From Paludibacteraceae bacterium (GTDB lineage Bacteria; Bacteroidota; Bacteroidia; Bacteroidales; Paludibacteraceae), in NCBI GenBank assembly GCA_905233415.1, contig CAJOEX010000005.1, forward strand, positions 124,001-188,000: a stretch of 64,000 nt of DNA, in the 5' to 3' direction. The stretch's first letter is position 1. Every line of letters begins with the position of its first letter. The position numbers and the translations under genes are program-made. The notes beneath the pieces were generated by a model. That model was not told the origin of the DNA. It was given only the letters and a program-made list of their open reading frames with translations, and did not search any database. Below, piece after piece: positions 35,161 to 44,218 of the stretch.

Positions 35161-36186
35161 ATGGATAAATTCAAACAAATTCGTGCATACCGTACCGGTT
35201 GGATAATACCGGTATTAGATGTGCTGATAACCATGCCGTGGCTGCACTCTATGGTTTGGCGCAAGACAAAGGGCGTCAAGTTGGATTATTTGCAGTTGCC
35301 CGGAAAGAGCAAGCAAGAAAGCCGCAAACTGATTGAGCAGGACATTAAACACGGCGCGTTCTTTATGACCAACCATCGTGACATTATATTAGATGCATCG
35401 TGGCTGTCCATGCTATTACATGACCGCTACTTTATTCGTCCGTTTGTCGGAGTCGGTGACAATCTGCTGAGCAAATGGTACATTGAAACCGCTTTTCGGT
35501 TCAATCGTGGCTTTGTCGTTCGCCGTCAAGGCGGGCCACGTGAGATTCTGCAGAACTCCGTACTGCTTTCCGAATATATTCAATCGCTACGCAGCCGTGG
35601 CAAATCCATCTGGCTGGCACAGCGTGAAGGACGCGCCAAAGACAGCGACGACCGCACGCAGCCTGCTGTTTTGAAAATGCTTACGCTGTGTGCCGACAAG
35701 AACATGGACTTCATTGACCAAGTCAAAGCACTGAATATATGCCCGGTTTCAATCAATTACGAGTTTGACCCGTGCGATTATCTCAAAGCAGCAGAATTTC
35801 AGCTCAAACGCGACAATCCGGATTGGAAAAAGACAAAACACGACGACCGTGTTTCCATGTGGACAGGTCTGCGCGGCAAGAACGGACACGTAATTTTCCG
35901 TCTGACGCCGAGTATCAACCATTGGATAGACACCCATATCGAGGAACTGAAAGCGATGCAGAAGAATGACCAAATTCGTGCCATTGCAGAGCAAATCGAC
36001 CGCCAGATATTTGCCGGCTACGAAATCTTCCCGCGTGGGACTGAATTTGACCAATACATCGAAAGCCGCCTTGCGTTGATTGATATTCCCGATAAAGATG
36101 AAGCCTTCCTACGGGAAAAACTATATGAAATGTATAACAACCCTATAAAAAACCATGAAGAAAGCAATATTTCCGGGCTCATTTGA
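35161..36186 (+). CDS. Glycerol-phosphate/lysophospholipid acyltransferase (PlsC-like)
   Basis: A 341-aa acyltransferase with the HxxxxD motif in [13 protein letters not shown] near residue 70 and the substrate-binding [14 protein letters not shown] near 155. A hydrophobic N-terminal stretch ([20 protein letters not shown]) probably anchors it. It differs from short PlsC proteins by a longer C-terminus; it may acylate lysophospholipids or another lipid. Overlaps coaD by 32 bases. Confidence 0.82.
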   Translation: MDKFKQIRAYRTGWIIPVLDVLITMPWLHSMVWRKTKGVKLDYLQLPGKSKQESRKLIEQDIKHGAFFMTNHRDIILDASWLSMLLHDRYFIRPFVGVGDNLLSKWYIETAFRFNRGFVVRRQGGPREILQNSVLLSEYIQSLRSRGKSIWLAQREGRAKDSDDRTQPAVLKMLTLCADKNMDFIDQVKALNICPVSINYEFDPCDYLKAAEFQLKRDNPDWKKTKHDDRVSMWTGLRGKNGHVIFRLTPSINHWIDTHIEELKAMQKNDQIRAIAEQIDRQIFAGYEIFPRGTEFDQYIESRLALIDIPDKDEAFLREKLYEMYNNPIKNHEESNISGLI

Positions 36187-36604
36187 CCCGTTCACTATCG
36201 GTCACTATGACATTGTCAAGCGCGGCCTCGGTCTATTTGACGAAATAGTAATCGGCATCGGCCGTAACAGCACAAAGAAAGAAACCTTCCCCATTCGCGA
36301 ACGCGAAGAGGCAATACGTAAAATCTTCAAGGACGAACCACGTATTTCTGTCAGCATTTATGATTGTCTGACTGTTGATTTTGCCCGCGAAGTCGGCGCA
36401 CAATTTATATTGCGCGGCGTTCGCTGCATTCAGGACTTTGAATACGAACGAAACATGGCAGAAGCCAACAAAAGTATCGGTGGAATCGAGACAATTCTAC
36501 TATACACCCGTCCTGAATACGCCCACATCAGTTCGACCCTTGTGCGGGATTTATATTCCTATAACAAAGACGTGAGTGCATTTGTGCCCAATAAGTTGAG
36601 ATAA
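36155..36604 (+). CDS. coaD: Phosphopantetheine adenylyltransferase
   Basis: Fourth step of coenzyme A synthesis: 4'-phosphopantetheine plus ATP gives dephospho-CoA. The 149-aa protein opens with [20 protein letters not shown] (TxGH-type nucleotidyl-transfer motif), has [20 protein letters not shown] and ends with the ISSTLVRDL segment. Standard length. It starts inside the acyltransferase gene. Confidence 0.97.
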   Translation: MKKAIFPGSFDPFTIGHYDIVKRGLGLFDEIVIGIGRNSTKKETFPIREREEAIRKIFKDEPRISVSIYDCLTVDFAREVGAQFILRGVRCIQDFEYERNMAEANKSIGGIETILLYTRPEYAHISSTLVRDLYSYNKDVSAFVPNKLR

Positions 36605-36608
36605 ACAT

Positions 36609-38177
36609 ATGATGAGAAAAACAATCTTTTATATTGTGCTCATTCTATTGCCTTGTGCGGCCATTGCACAGCAACAGACAGCACGCATAGACCAGTCGCT
36701 GACCATATTTAACGATGTCATGCGGCAGTTGGACATCAACTACTGCGACACCCTTAATTATGAGGACATAACAGAAACAGCCATCAATCAAATGCTGCGC
36801 AAGGTGGATCCATACACGGTCTATTACCCCAAAAAGAAAGACGACGACCTGCGTATGCTGACAACCGGAAAGTACGGTGGAATCGGCGCAATTATACAAT
36901 TACGCGAAATCAAGAACGCCAAAGGCAAGGACGAAAAGCAAATCATTATTGCCAATCCTTATGAAGACAAACCTGCCCAGCGAAACGATGTGTTGGCGGG
37001 CGATATTATCCTGTCAGTCGATGGCGTTTCTGCCAAAGACAAGGAAGTGTCTGACGTCAGCAACCTGTTGCGCGGAGTGCCCGGCACCATCGTCAAACTG
37101 GAGTTGGAACGTGACGGACAGAAGATTACCCGCGAATTTGCCCGTGAAGACATACACCTGGCGCCTGTGGATTATTATACTTCCATCGATGAAATCGGCT
37201 ATATCAGCTTTAGGGAGTTCACGGAAGGCTCTGCAGCAGACTTCAAGCAGGCTTTGGACGATTTGGCGGAAACAGAGCATATCAAAGGCTTGATTATTGA
37301 CTTACGCGGCAACGGTGGCGGCATTATTGACGAAGCCATTAAGATTGTTGCCAATTTTGTGCCCAGAGGGACTACCATCGTTTCCACAAAAGGCAAAATT
37401 GCCGTTTCCAATCATACCTATACCACAACGACCGACCCGTCCTACCCCAACCTGCCTTTAGTGATTATGGTGGACAAGAACTCCGCTTCTGCCTCCGAGA
37501 TAGTCAGCGGCGCTATGCAGGACCTTAAACGCGCCACATTAGTGGGACAACGCACATTCGGGAAAGGACTGGTACAAAATCTGCGCCCTATCGCCTACGA
37601 CGGGCATTTGAAAGTGACGACAAGCAAGTATTACCTGCCTTCCGGACGTTGTATTCAAGCCATAGACTATAGCGAAATCCAGAAGGGCAACAAACTCAAG
37701 AAAGACACGGCAGGCGGGATTTTGCCGGATATCGTACTGAACGACTCGAACAAAGTGGATGTTACCTATGCACTTTATACGAAACACATGTTTTTTGACT
37801 ACTCGGTACAGTACCACCGCTGGCATTACTTCGTCCCCTTCCCGGAAAAATTTGAGGTAACGGATGAAGATATTGCCGATTTCTGCAAGTTTCTGGAAGC
37901 CAAGAACTTCACATACGAAACTGAAACCAGCAAATACTTCAAGGAGATGTTGGATATGGCGAAAATGGAAGATATAGATTCCACAACGCTTTCCCAGCTC
38001 GAAGCCTTGGAGCCACGACTCAAGCCATCCTTCCAAGAGGCTATTGAGCGAAATAAAGACGAGGTAAAAGAAATGCTCGGGGCAGAAATTATGGAGCGGT
38101 TTTATTTTCAAAAAGGGCGCATTGCTTATTTGCTGCGTTTTGACAAGGAACTCAAGCGTGCGCTTGAAGTGTTTTAG
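36609..38177 (+). CDS. S41-family C-terminal processing peptidase
   Basis: A 522-aa exported serine protease (CtpA/Tsp type). Signal peptide MMRKTIFYIVLILLPCAAIAQ, PDZ domain (GGIGAIIQL ... DVLAGDIILSVDGVSAKD ... LLRGVPGTIVKLELER), catalytic Ser in MVDKNSASASEIVSG near 293 and Lys in RTFGKGLVQ near 318. ATG 36609 or 36612 are equivalent. Its last 26 bases overlap the convergent pnuC gene. Confidence 0.93.
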   Translation: MMRKTIFYIVLILLPCAAIAQQQTARIDQSLTIFNDVMRQLDINYCDTLNYEDITETAINQMLRKVDPYTVYYPKKKDDDLRMLTTGKYGGIGAIIQLREIKNAKGKDEKQIIIANPYEDKPAQRNDVLAGDIILSVDGVSAKDKEVSDVSNLLRGVPGTIVKLELERDGQKITREFAREDIHLAPVDYYTSIDEIGYISFREFTEGSAADFKQALDDLAETEHIKGLIIDLRGNGGGIIDEAIKIVANFVPRGTTIVSTKGKIAVSNHTYTTTTDPSYPNLPLVIMVDKNSASASEIVSGAMQDLKRATLVGQRTFGKGLVQNLRPIAYDGHLKVTTSKYYLPSGRCIQAIDYSEIQKGNKLKKDTAGGILPDIVLNDSNKVDVTYALYTKHMFFDYSVQYHRWHYFVPFPEKFEVTDEDIADFCKFLEAKNFTYETETSKYFKEMLDMAKMEDIDSTTLSQLEALEPRLKPSFQEAIERNKDEVKEMLGAEIMERFYFQKGRIAYLLRFDKELKRALEVF

Positions 38178-38841
38178 ACCAGTGCACGTAGCCATAAACG
38201 CAGTTCACACACCAGAAAAGATGTTGTGCCAAAAGGCAGTAATCTCCTGCCCGCGCCCAGAGAACAACGTATAATACATCTATCAGGAACCAGAAATACC
38301 ATTGCTCACGATAAGCAAGAATCATCAGTACCTGCGCCACTAACGCAGGTACTGTCGTATAAGCGTCCAAATACGGCTGGGAGTCGTCTGTAAGCCGTGA
38401 CAGGCACAAACCCACAAGGAACGAAGCCAATGCCACAGCAACTACTATAATTGTCATCACACGCCCCGCCAAGTGACGCGTAGGAACAGATTCGGCAATG
38501 TCCTTGTTATTGTCCTTCAAACGTTTGCGCCAAATGAAAATGCCATAAATCTGCGTAATGAAATAGTAAGCGTTAACAGCCAGTGTGCCGTATAACTGCT
38601 GCGTGTAGCAGATATAGCTATACGTCAGTATTTGCGCAAAACCAAATGCAAAAGTAAGGATGTTGCCTTGCGAACACAGAATAACGGAACAAATGCCCAA
38701 CATCCCGCAGACAAGCGACAAAGCAGTTTCATCGGCTACATAAAATGTAACCACCTGTACACTCAAGCCTACAGCCAGAAACGCCCACATAAACGCATTA
38801 TCGCGGGTGAAGAGTCTATTTCTTCTTTTTGTCTGCTGCAT
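38152..38841 (-). CDS. pnuC: PnuC-family vitamin/nicotinamide riboside transporter
   Basis: A 229-aa protein with seven hydrophobic segments and the PnuC landmarks QGNILTFAFGFAQILTYSY, YYFITQIYGIFIWRKR and REQWYFWFLIDVLYVVLW. PnuC proteins take up nicotinamide riboside; the PnuT subgroup takes up thiamin. No TPP riboswitch is next to it, but the window does contain a TPP-controlled receptor, so thiamin remains possible. 26-base overlaps with both neighbours. Confidence 0.88.
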   Translation of the reverse strand: MQQTKRRNRLFTRDNAFMWAFLAVGLSVQVVTFYVADETALSLVCGMLGICSVILCSQGNILTFAFGFAQILTYSYICYTQQLYGTLAVNAYYFITQIYGIFIWRKRLKDNNKDIAESVPTRHLAGRVMTIIVVAVALASFLVGLCLSRLTDDSQPYLDAYTTVPALVAQVLMILAYREQWYFWFLIDVLYVVLWARAGDYCLLAQHLFWCVNCVYGYVHWSKTLQAHA

Positions 38842-40705
38842 CCTTCAGCAACTCTTGCGGTTTGCTTGACAACTGATCAATGGAAGTATAATCGAACGTT
38901 TCCTCAAAGTCCCAATTGGCACGAAGAGACAGTTTGGAGGGGAAATAATACACCGGCTCCGGCTGCCGATGTGTAGCCCAGTCGCCGGTAGTCCACTTCC
39001 CGTCACCGTTTTCGTCAATAAACAGGCGCAAATAATAGGCTTTAGGTTCAAGGTATTCAAACTTTGTTCCCTCCGCATTTGCCGGAAATTCCAACACCAC
39101 TTCATCCTTTTCGTTAAGCAGTTGTAATACGGCTTTCGGCTCATATGGCACCAGTTTGATGAGCAGCGTCGAGTATTCCTCTAACGATTTAACCGTCATT
39201 TGTTCCTTGCTTGCATTATTTACAACACCGTAAATATCCCTGAATGCAGCCGAATCGATGCGCAGTTCATACTGCTTCTCCGGCTCCCATTTGTATTCTA
39301 CCGCAATCCTCATTTTTGAAGAATCCACCGGAGAAACCGTGAAGGGAATCGGTTTGTAGGCTGTGTCTATTTTCTGAAACAAATGCAGACTGTCAACCGC
39401 CCACTCAGCAATGGGCGTCGGGGAAGACAGGACAAGTTGATTGTAAACCTCAAACTTTGCCGAAGCATTTGAGATCAGTTTAAGCACAGGCGGTTTCTTA
39501 TTCTTCTCTTTTTGCGCTTTTGCCTTTTCGGACATGTACGGCGGTCTGTAAACAGCATAAACGGTATCTGTTTGCGGTACAAGGTTATACACCGAATCCG
39601 TCTTGAGGTATGTCATTTCCATAATCAAACTGTCCTGCCGTATAACAACCGAGTCCGTCAGCCAATATATCAGCGAATCCTTGCCTTTATTGGCCTGCAG
39701 AACCATATATTGTGTCCAGTCCACCCACGCCGAATCATTACCTAACGAGTCCACTTCTGATGGTCGCAAGGCACGAATTTGCGGCAATTCGTTCTGCGGT
39801 GCTCCAAACTGCAAACGAAACATATGTGCCTGTTCTCGGTAACAACGCTGGAAATACTGCCGTGTTTTATCCTCCCAGAAATACCATAACAACAAGCCGC
39901 TCGGTTCAAAATAGGTGTAACTGACAGTTTGAATGGTATCAATTTCACGCAGCGCGATTGTGTCTTTTCCCAAAGAGTCAAGCACAACAGCCGGTTTCCA
40001 CGTGGTATCCTGCTCCAATTCCGTATGACAAACGGGCGTGATCAGCGTATCGGAAAACGCCAGTCCTTCACCGGGCTGATAAAGATAATCACGACTTACA
40101 TCGTTCAAGCCGTACAAGCGATACGAACCCGTACGTATATTCTTGACGGAAAAGAATCCGTTACTGTCCGATTTGCCTATTCGGGTAAAAGGCAAGGTCG
40201 AAAACGCGCTGTCTTCCTTGTTCGCATGAATACCGACTACCACGCCGGATACAGGATTTAAGTCTTCGGCATTTACGACATAGCCGTTTATTTCAAGTGA
40301 ATCGATATGGTCTCCCGTTGAAAATGACAACGAGTATCCCTTGAGCGGGATTTTCTCATGATAATCGCAAATGGCGTCTCCGAAATCGATGGTATAGGTA
40401 GTACTGTCCTGCAAATCCTCATCGAATACAAGAATCACTTTCTTTCCGATGGCTTTCACTTCGGGCGGGCGTTGTTGCGGGGGAGAAATAATCACATGCT
40501 TGCTCACATCATTCAATTGAAGATACTCATCACACTGTATTTCCACCCGTTTGCCATGATAATTAAGTGTTCCGTTAAGTGGTGTTTCTTTCAAAATAAC
40601 CGGTGGAATCGAGTCTTTCGGACCACCTTGCGGTCCGATTCCCCGATTCGCACAACCTGCGAGCACTAGTATCAGTAACAGCCAGCTATAACGTCTCAAA
40701 TTCAT
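38816..40705 (-). CDS. Ig-like-domain lipoprotein
   Basis: A 629-aa lipoprotein from ATG 40705: MNLRRYSWLLLILVLAGC with Cys18 as lipidation site, then NRGIGPQGGPKDSIPP and an SbsA-type Ig-like (Big_5) domain in the first 110 residues (EIQCDEYLQLNDVSKHVIISPP, ILVFDEDLQDSTTYTIDFG). A carboxypeptidase-like beta sandwich follows (EINGYVVNAEDLNPVSGVVVGI). This GGPKD...PP lipoprotein is conserved in Bacteroidota with unknown role, often essential-looking envelope context. The C-terminus is lysine-rich. Confidence 0.85.
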   Translation of the reverse strand: MNLRRYSWLLLILVLAGCANRGIGPQGGPKDSIPPVILKETPLNGTLNYHGKRVEIQCDEYLQLNDVSKHVIISPPQQRPPEVKAIGKKVILVFDEDLQDSTTYTIDFGDAICDYHEKIPLKGYSLSFSTGDHIDSLEINGYVVNAEDLNPVSGVVVGIHANKEDSAFSTLPFTRIGKSDSNGFFSVKNIRTGSYRLYGLNDVSRDYLYQPGEGLAFSDTLITPVCHTELEQDTTWKPAVVLDSLGKDTIALREIDTIQTVSYTYFEPSGLLLWYFWEDKTRQYFQRCYREQAHMFRLQFGAPQNELPQIRALRPSEVDSLGNDSAWVDWTQYMVLQANKGKDSLIYWLTDSVVIRQDSLIMEMTYLKTDSVYNLVPQTDTVYAVYRPPYMSEKAKAQKEKNKKPPVLKLISNASAKFEVYNQLVLSSPTPIAEWAVDSLHLFQKIDTAYKPIPFTVSPVDSSKMRIAVEYKWEPEKQYELRIDSAAFRDIYGVVNNASKEQMTVKSLEEYSTLLIKLVPYEPKAVLQLLNEKDEVVLEFPANAEGTKFEYLEPKAYYLRLFIDENGDGKWTTGDWATHRQPEPVYYFPSKLSLRANWDFEETFDYTSIDQLSSKPQELLKDAADKKKK

Positions 40706-41303
40706 ATCCCTGCTGCCGCAAATACGCAATCACCTGCGGTACCGCCGCAAGCATGCGTTCATTCGATTTCATCGAGTCATGAAAATTGATGATACTACCG
40801 TTACGGACATGTTTGCGGACAATGTCAAACATTTTTTCCGCCGAATAGGCTGCATCATAATCATGCGTAAGAATATCCCAAAGCACAATCTGGTAGTCCT
40901 GAGCCAGCAAAGTACTTTTCTGGTCGCGTGTCAGTTTGCCGTAAGGAGGACGGAATAGCAGTGTCCCGTCAAGCACTTTGCTTGCCTTAACCACGTTGGC
41001 AATATACTCTACCACCTTGTATTTCGTGCCGCGCAAGTGATTGTAGGTGTGATTCCCCACCCGATGCCCTTCCTCCAAGACACGGCGGACCAGTTCAGGG
41101 TGTTTGGCGGCATTTTCACCTACCATAAAGAACGTGGCTTTCACATCCTCACGCCGCAGAATATCAAGTAACAGCGGTGTCACTTCCGGCACGGGGCCGT
41201 CATCAAAAGTCAGGTACACTACCTTTCTGGCAGTGTCCCCTCTCCACACAACACCTTTATACAGGCGTTGCAGCCAAGCCGGTATTTGATATCTTAGGGC
41301 CAT
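40686..41303 (-). CDS. Polysaccharide deacetylase (NodB-like)
   Basis: A 205-aa family 4 carbohydrate esterase: TFDDGP (catalytic base and metal), GNHTYNH (zinc His pair), FRPPYGK, WDILTHDYD and INFHDS. Typically removes N-acetyl groups from peptidoglycan, chitin-like or surface glycans. No signal peptide is evident, which may mean cytoplasmic action or atypical export. Overlaps the ROK kinase gene and the Ig-like lipoprotein gene. Confidence 0.92.
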   Translation of the reverse strand: MALRYQIPAWLQRLYKGVVWRGDTARKVVYLTFDDGPVPEVTPLLLDILRREDVKATFFMVGENAAKHPELVRRVLEEGHRVGNHTYNHLRGTKYKVVEYIANVVKASKVLDGTLLFRPPYGKLTRDQKSTLLAQDYQIVLWDILTHDYDAAYSAEKMFDIVRKHVRNGSIINFHDSMKSNERMLAAVPQVIAYLRQQGYEFETL

Positions 41304-42250
41304 GCCAAAGCACTTGCACCCAATACGGCAGCATCCGATTCTTTGAGGTCAGAGAACATTACTTTGACCTTGTCACGCCACAAGGGCAGCACATTCTCAT
41401 TAAGAGCTTTGATGACGGGATCAAGAATCCAGTGGCCGCTTTTAGTCAGACCGCCAAATAGAATAATCGCTTCCGGAGCGCTGAATTCGACAAAATCCGC
41501 CAATTTCCGGCCAAGAATAGTGCCGGTGAAATCAAAGATTTCCTTAGCCACCTCGTCACCTTGTTCGGCGGCATCAAACACGTCTTTCGATGTGATATTA
41601 TCCACATCCAGATTGCGCAGGACGGTTTTTTTCTTGGATGAAGTGACAATCTCCTTTGCGGAACGTGCGACGCCTGTTGCGGAGCAATAAGCCTCGAGGC
41701 AACCTTTCTTGCCGCAGTTGCACTGACGTGCGTCTTTGTCGAATGAGACAGTTGTGTGCCCCAATTCCCCGGCAAATCCGTCGTGTCCATAAACGACTTT
41801 ACCGTCGATGACAATTCCGCTTCCTACACCAGTGCCGAGTGTAATCATGATAAAGTCCTTCATACCTTTTGCAGCGCCATAAGTCATCTCCCCCATAGCG
41901 GCTGCATTGGCATCATTTGTAATTTTGCAAGGCAGTCCGAACTTTTCCGTCATGAGTTCAGCAAACGGAACATAAGGCCCCCAAGGGAGGTTCATTGCGC
42001 CCTGTATAGCTCCTGTGTAGAAGTTGCCGTTAGGCACCCCGCAACCTATTCCGCGGAACTGTTCGAATCCGCCAACCGGTTCAACGATTTTTTCCGCTTC
42101 GGCATAGAGTGCATTGATATAATCTTTGATTTTCGGATACTGTTGCGTTTTGATGGATGTGCGTGCTAAAACGTGACCACGAGCGTCCACGATACCTAAA
42201 ACGCTGTTAGTGCCTCCCATATCGAGGCCAAGTACATACGGTTTCTCCAT
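41294..42250 (-). CDS. ROK-family sugar kinase (glucokinase-like)
   Basis: A 318-aa kinase: ATP site LGLDMGGTNSVLGIVD, ITNDANAAAMGE with catalytic Asp, ITLGTGVGSGIV, the HDGFAGELGHTTV block and the zinc motif CNCGKKGCLEAYCS. In Bacteroidota these act as glucokinases or N-acetylhexosamine kinases; substrate not fixed. No DNA-binding domain, so an enzyme and not a ROK repressor. First gene of a leftward unit with promoter at 42287-42318. Confidence 0.92.
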   Translation of the reverse strand: MEKPYVLGLDMGGTNSVLGIVDARGHVLARTSIKTQQYPKIKDYINALYAEAEKIVEPVGGFEQFRGIGCGVPNGNFYTGAIQGAMNLPWGPYVPFAELMTEKFGLPCKITNDANAAAMGEMTYGAAKGMKDFIMITLGTGVGSGIVIDGKVVYGHDGFAGELGHTTVSFDKDARQCNCGKKGCLEAYCSATGVARSAKEIVTSSKKKTVLRNLDVDNITSKDVFDAAEQGDEVAKEIFDFTGTILGRKLADFVEFSAPEAIILFGGLTKSGHWILDPVIKALNENVLPLWRDKVKVMFSDLKESDAAVLGASALAWP

Positions 42251-42286
42251 AATATTATGATTTTATAGTTATTTCATTTCAGCCTG

Positions 42287-42318
42287 CAAAAGTACAACAT
42301 TTTTTTTGAATATGCAAG
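42287..42318 (-). promoter_or_regulatory. Promoter of the ROK kinase unit
   Basis: Minus strand: CTTG at 42318-42315 and TACTTTTG at 42294-42287, spacer 20 bp. Confidence 0.7.
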
Positions 42319-42372
42319 ATTTTAATCAAAAATTTGTGCGGTTTACGCAGTTTATACTTAAAGCCACGCTCC

Positions 42373-42405
42373 TGTGACGTAACTGTGACGTAACTGTGAC
42401 GTAAC
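42373..42405 (+). repeat. 11-bp tandem repeat (TGTGACGTAAC x 3)
   Basis: Three identical units in the space between divergent ROK kinase and apt genes. Confidence 0.95.
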
Positions 42406-42426
42406 TGAAAAGACAGTGTAACAACA

Positions 42427-42462
42427 AAAAAATGCACTTTTATTTGCGGGAGTGCATTTTTT
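42427..42462. promoter_or_regulatory. 12-bp inverted repeat around the apt -33 element
   Basis: AAAAAATGCACT (42427-42438) and AGTGCATTTTTT (42451-42462) are perfect inverse copies; TTTG of the apt promoter lies in the loop. The genes on either side diverge, so there is no upstream transcript to terminate and an operator is the better reading. Confidence 0.55.
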
Positions 42463-42474
42463 GTTGTACCTTTG
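42443..42474 (+). promoter_or_regulatory. apt promoter
   Basis: TTTG at 42443-42446 and TACCTTTG at 42467-42474, spacer 20 bp. Confidence 0.8.
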
Positions 42475-42507
42475 CACGTTTGTTTGTGAAATTAAGACAA
42501 AAAGGAT

Positions 42508-43041
42508 ATGATTAAAACGATTTTGGATTTTCCACAGCCCGGGATTCGTTTTTTAGACATTACACCCTTCCTTCTCAATCCGTCCGAAGTAAAGCAGGCG
42601 ATTGAGTCGTTCAGCGCACAAGTGCAAGCCGTATCGCAAGGCAAACCGGTAGTGATTATCGGTCCTGAAGCACGTGGATTTATTTTCGGAAGCGCCGTTG
42701 CCGCTCATATGGAGATGCCGTTCTTTATGCTCCGTAAAGCAGGCAAACTGCCTGATGACGGAACACAAGTGTCATTCAATGCGACCAAAGAATACGGTTC
42801 GTCGAAGTTTGTGGTGAACATGTCTGATCTGGATGCATTGAAAGCACAAGGCATCCGCCGCGTGGTTATTTTGGACGACATATTAGCAACCGGTCATACA
42901 GATTTGGCAATAGCGGATTTCTTCAAGGCACAAGGCTTTGAAGTTGCGCTTGTGATGAACCTTATCGAGATAAAGGCGCTAAAGGGCAATGAGTTGTTTG
43001 TGGAAAGCGGTTACAAGACCTATTCGTATATCAAGCACTAA
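42508..43041 (+). CDS. apt: Adenine phosphoribosyltransferase
   Basis: Salvages adenine with PRPP to AMP. The 177-aa protein has DFPQPGIRFLDITP, GPEARGFIFG, LRKAGKLPDD and a normal PRPP loop VVILDDILATGHT, in clear contrast to the altered loop of the window's PyrE. It ends directly against the ATG of the broken mtaB gene. Confidence 0.97.
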   Translation: MIKTILDFPQPGIRFLDITPFLLNPSEVKQAIESFSAQVQAVSQGKPVVIIGPEARGFIFGSAVAAHMEMPFFMLRKAGKLPDDGTQVSFNATKEYGSSKFVVNMSDLDALKAQGIRRVVILDDILATGHTDLAIADFFKAQGFEVALVMNLIEIKALKGNELFVESGYKTYSYIKH

Positions 43042-44218
43042 ATGCGTATTCAAATCGTCACATTAGGCTGCAAGCTGAACTATGCGGAATCAAGTGCGCT
43101 GATGCAGTCGTTGGAGGCCCACGGCCACACTCGCTGCAGGCAAGGTGAGTCGCCGGATGTGGTGATAGTGAATACGTGTACGGTAACGGACACCGCAGAC
43201 CACAAGGACCGTCAAGCAATTCACCGTATCCGGCGCGAGAACCCGAACGCCAAGATTATTCTGACGGGTTGCTATGCGGAACTGCTGAGGAGAAAGGCAT
43301 CTTCACTGGTGGAGAAGGATGCGGAGATACTGAAGGAGATAGACCGGCTTGTGTCGCTGCTTTCTGAAAGTGCAAGACGGCTGCAATTACTTTTGCACGT
43401 ACTGCACAATTCCTATGGCGCGCGGCAGATCACGTAATCCTGAAATAGCCTTTGTGGTGGAACAAGCCTGTCAAGCCATTTCTGAAGGAGCCAAGGAGAT
43501 AATCCTGACAGGTGTGAACATCGGCGATTTCGGCAGAAGTACAGGAGAGACATTCATTGATTTGCTCCGAAGGATAGACGAGATAGATAGCGCTGCGTTC
43601 AAAGAGGAAAGCACACAAAACGCGAATTTCAGGGTGAGGATATCGAGTTGCGAGCCCAATCTGTTGTCAGACGAAATCATCGATTTTGTGGCACACAGCA
43701 AGCACTTCGCTCCGCACTTCCATATACCATTGCAATCGGGCAGTAACGAAGTTCTAAAACTGATGCACCGGCGTTACACGCGGGAACTGTTTGCAGAACG
43801 TGTGGCACACATCAAATCCGTTATGCCGAACGCATTTATAGGCGTCGATTGTATGGTTGGTGTCCGTGGCGAAACAACGGAATACTTTGCGGATTACAAG
43901 GCCTTTATCGAGTCGCTGCCGGTTAGCCAGTTGCATGTATTTACGTATTCCGAACGTGCTAACACGAAAATGCTCGAAATGGATTTGTCCGTAGTACCGC
44001 AAGCCGAACGCAACCGGAGGAGTAAGATACTTCATCAAATAAGTGATGAGAAATTAGCCGCGTTTTATGCTGCCCACAGAGGCGAAAAGGGTACCGTTCT
44101 ATGGGAAAGCAAACGTCTTGAAAACGGACAAATGTGCGGATTTACGGAAAATTACATAAAAGTGTATGCTCCGTACGACAAAAACAAAATAAATACGTTT
44201 GAGGAAGTGACGATTTGA
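43042..44218 (+). pseudogene. mtaB: Disrupted MtaB-type tRNA methylthiotransferase
   Basis: The first frame (43042-43437) encodes the N-terminal MTTase domain: TLGCKLNYAES, NTCTVTDTAD and ILTGCYAEL with all three cysteines. The rest continues in the +1 frame from about 43349 (FLKVQDGCNYFCTYCTIP, radical SAM; then QSGSNEVLKLMHRRY) to 44218. Intact relatives have roughly 90 residues between the CYA cysteine and FLKVQDG; here only about 30 remain. So about 60 codons are missing and the frame is shifted. MtaB converts t6A37 to ms2t6A37 in tRNA-Lys. Either a true pseudogene or a sequence/assembly error at about 43280-43350. Confidence 0.8.
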
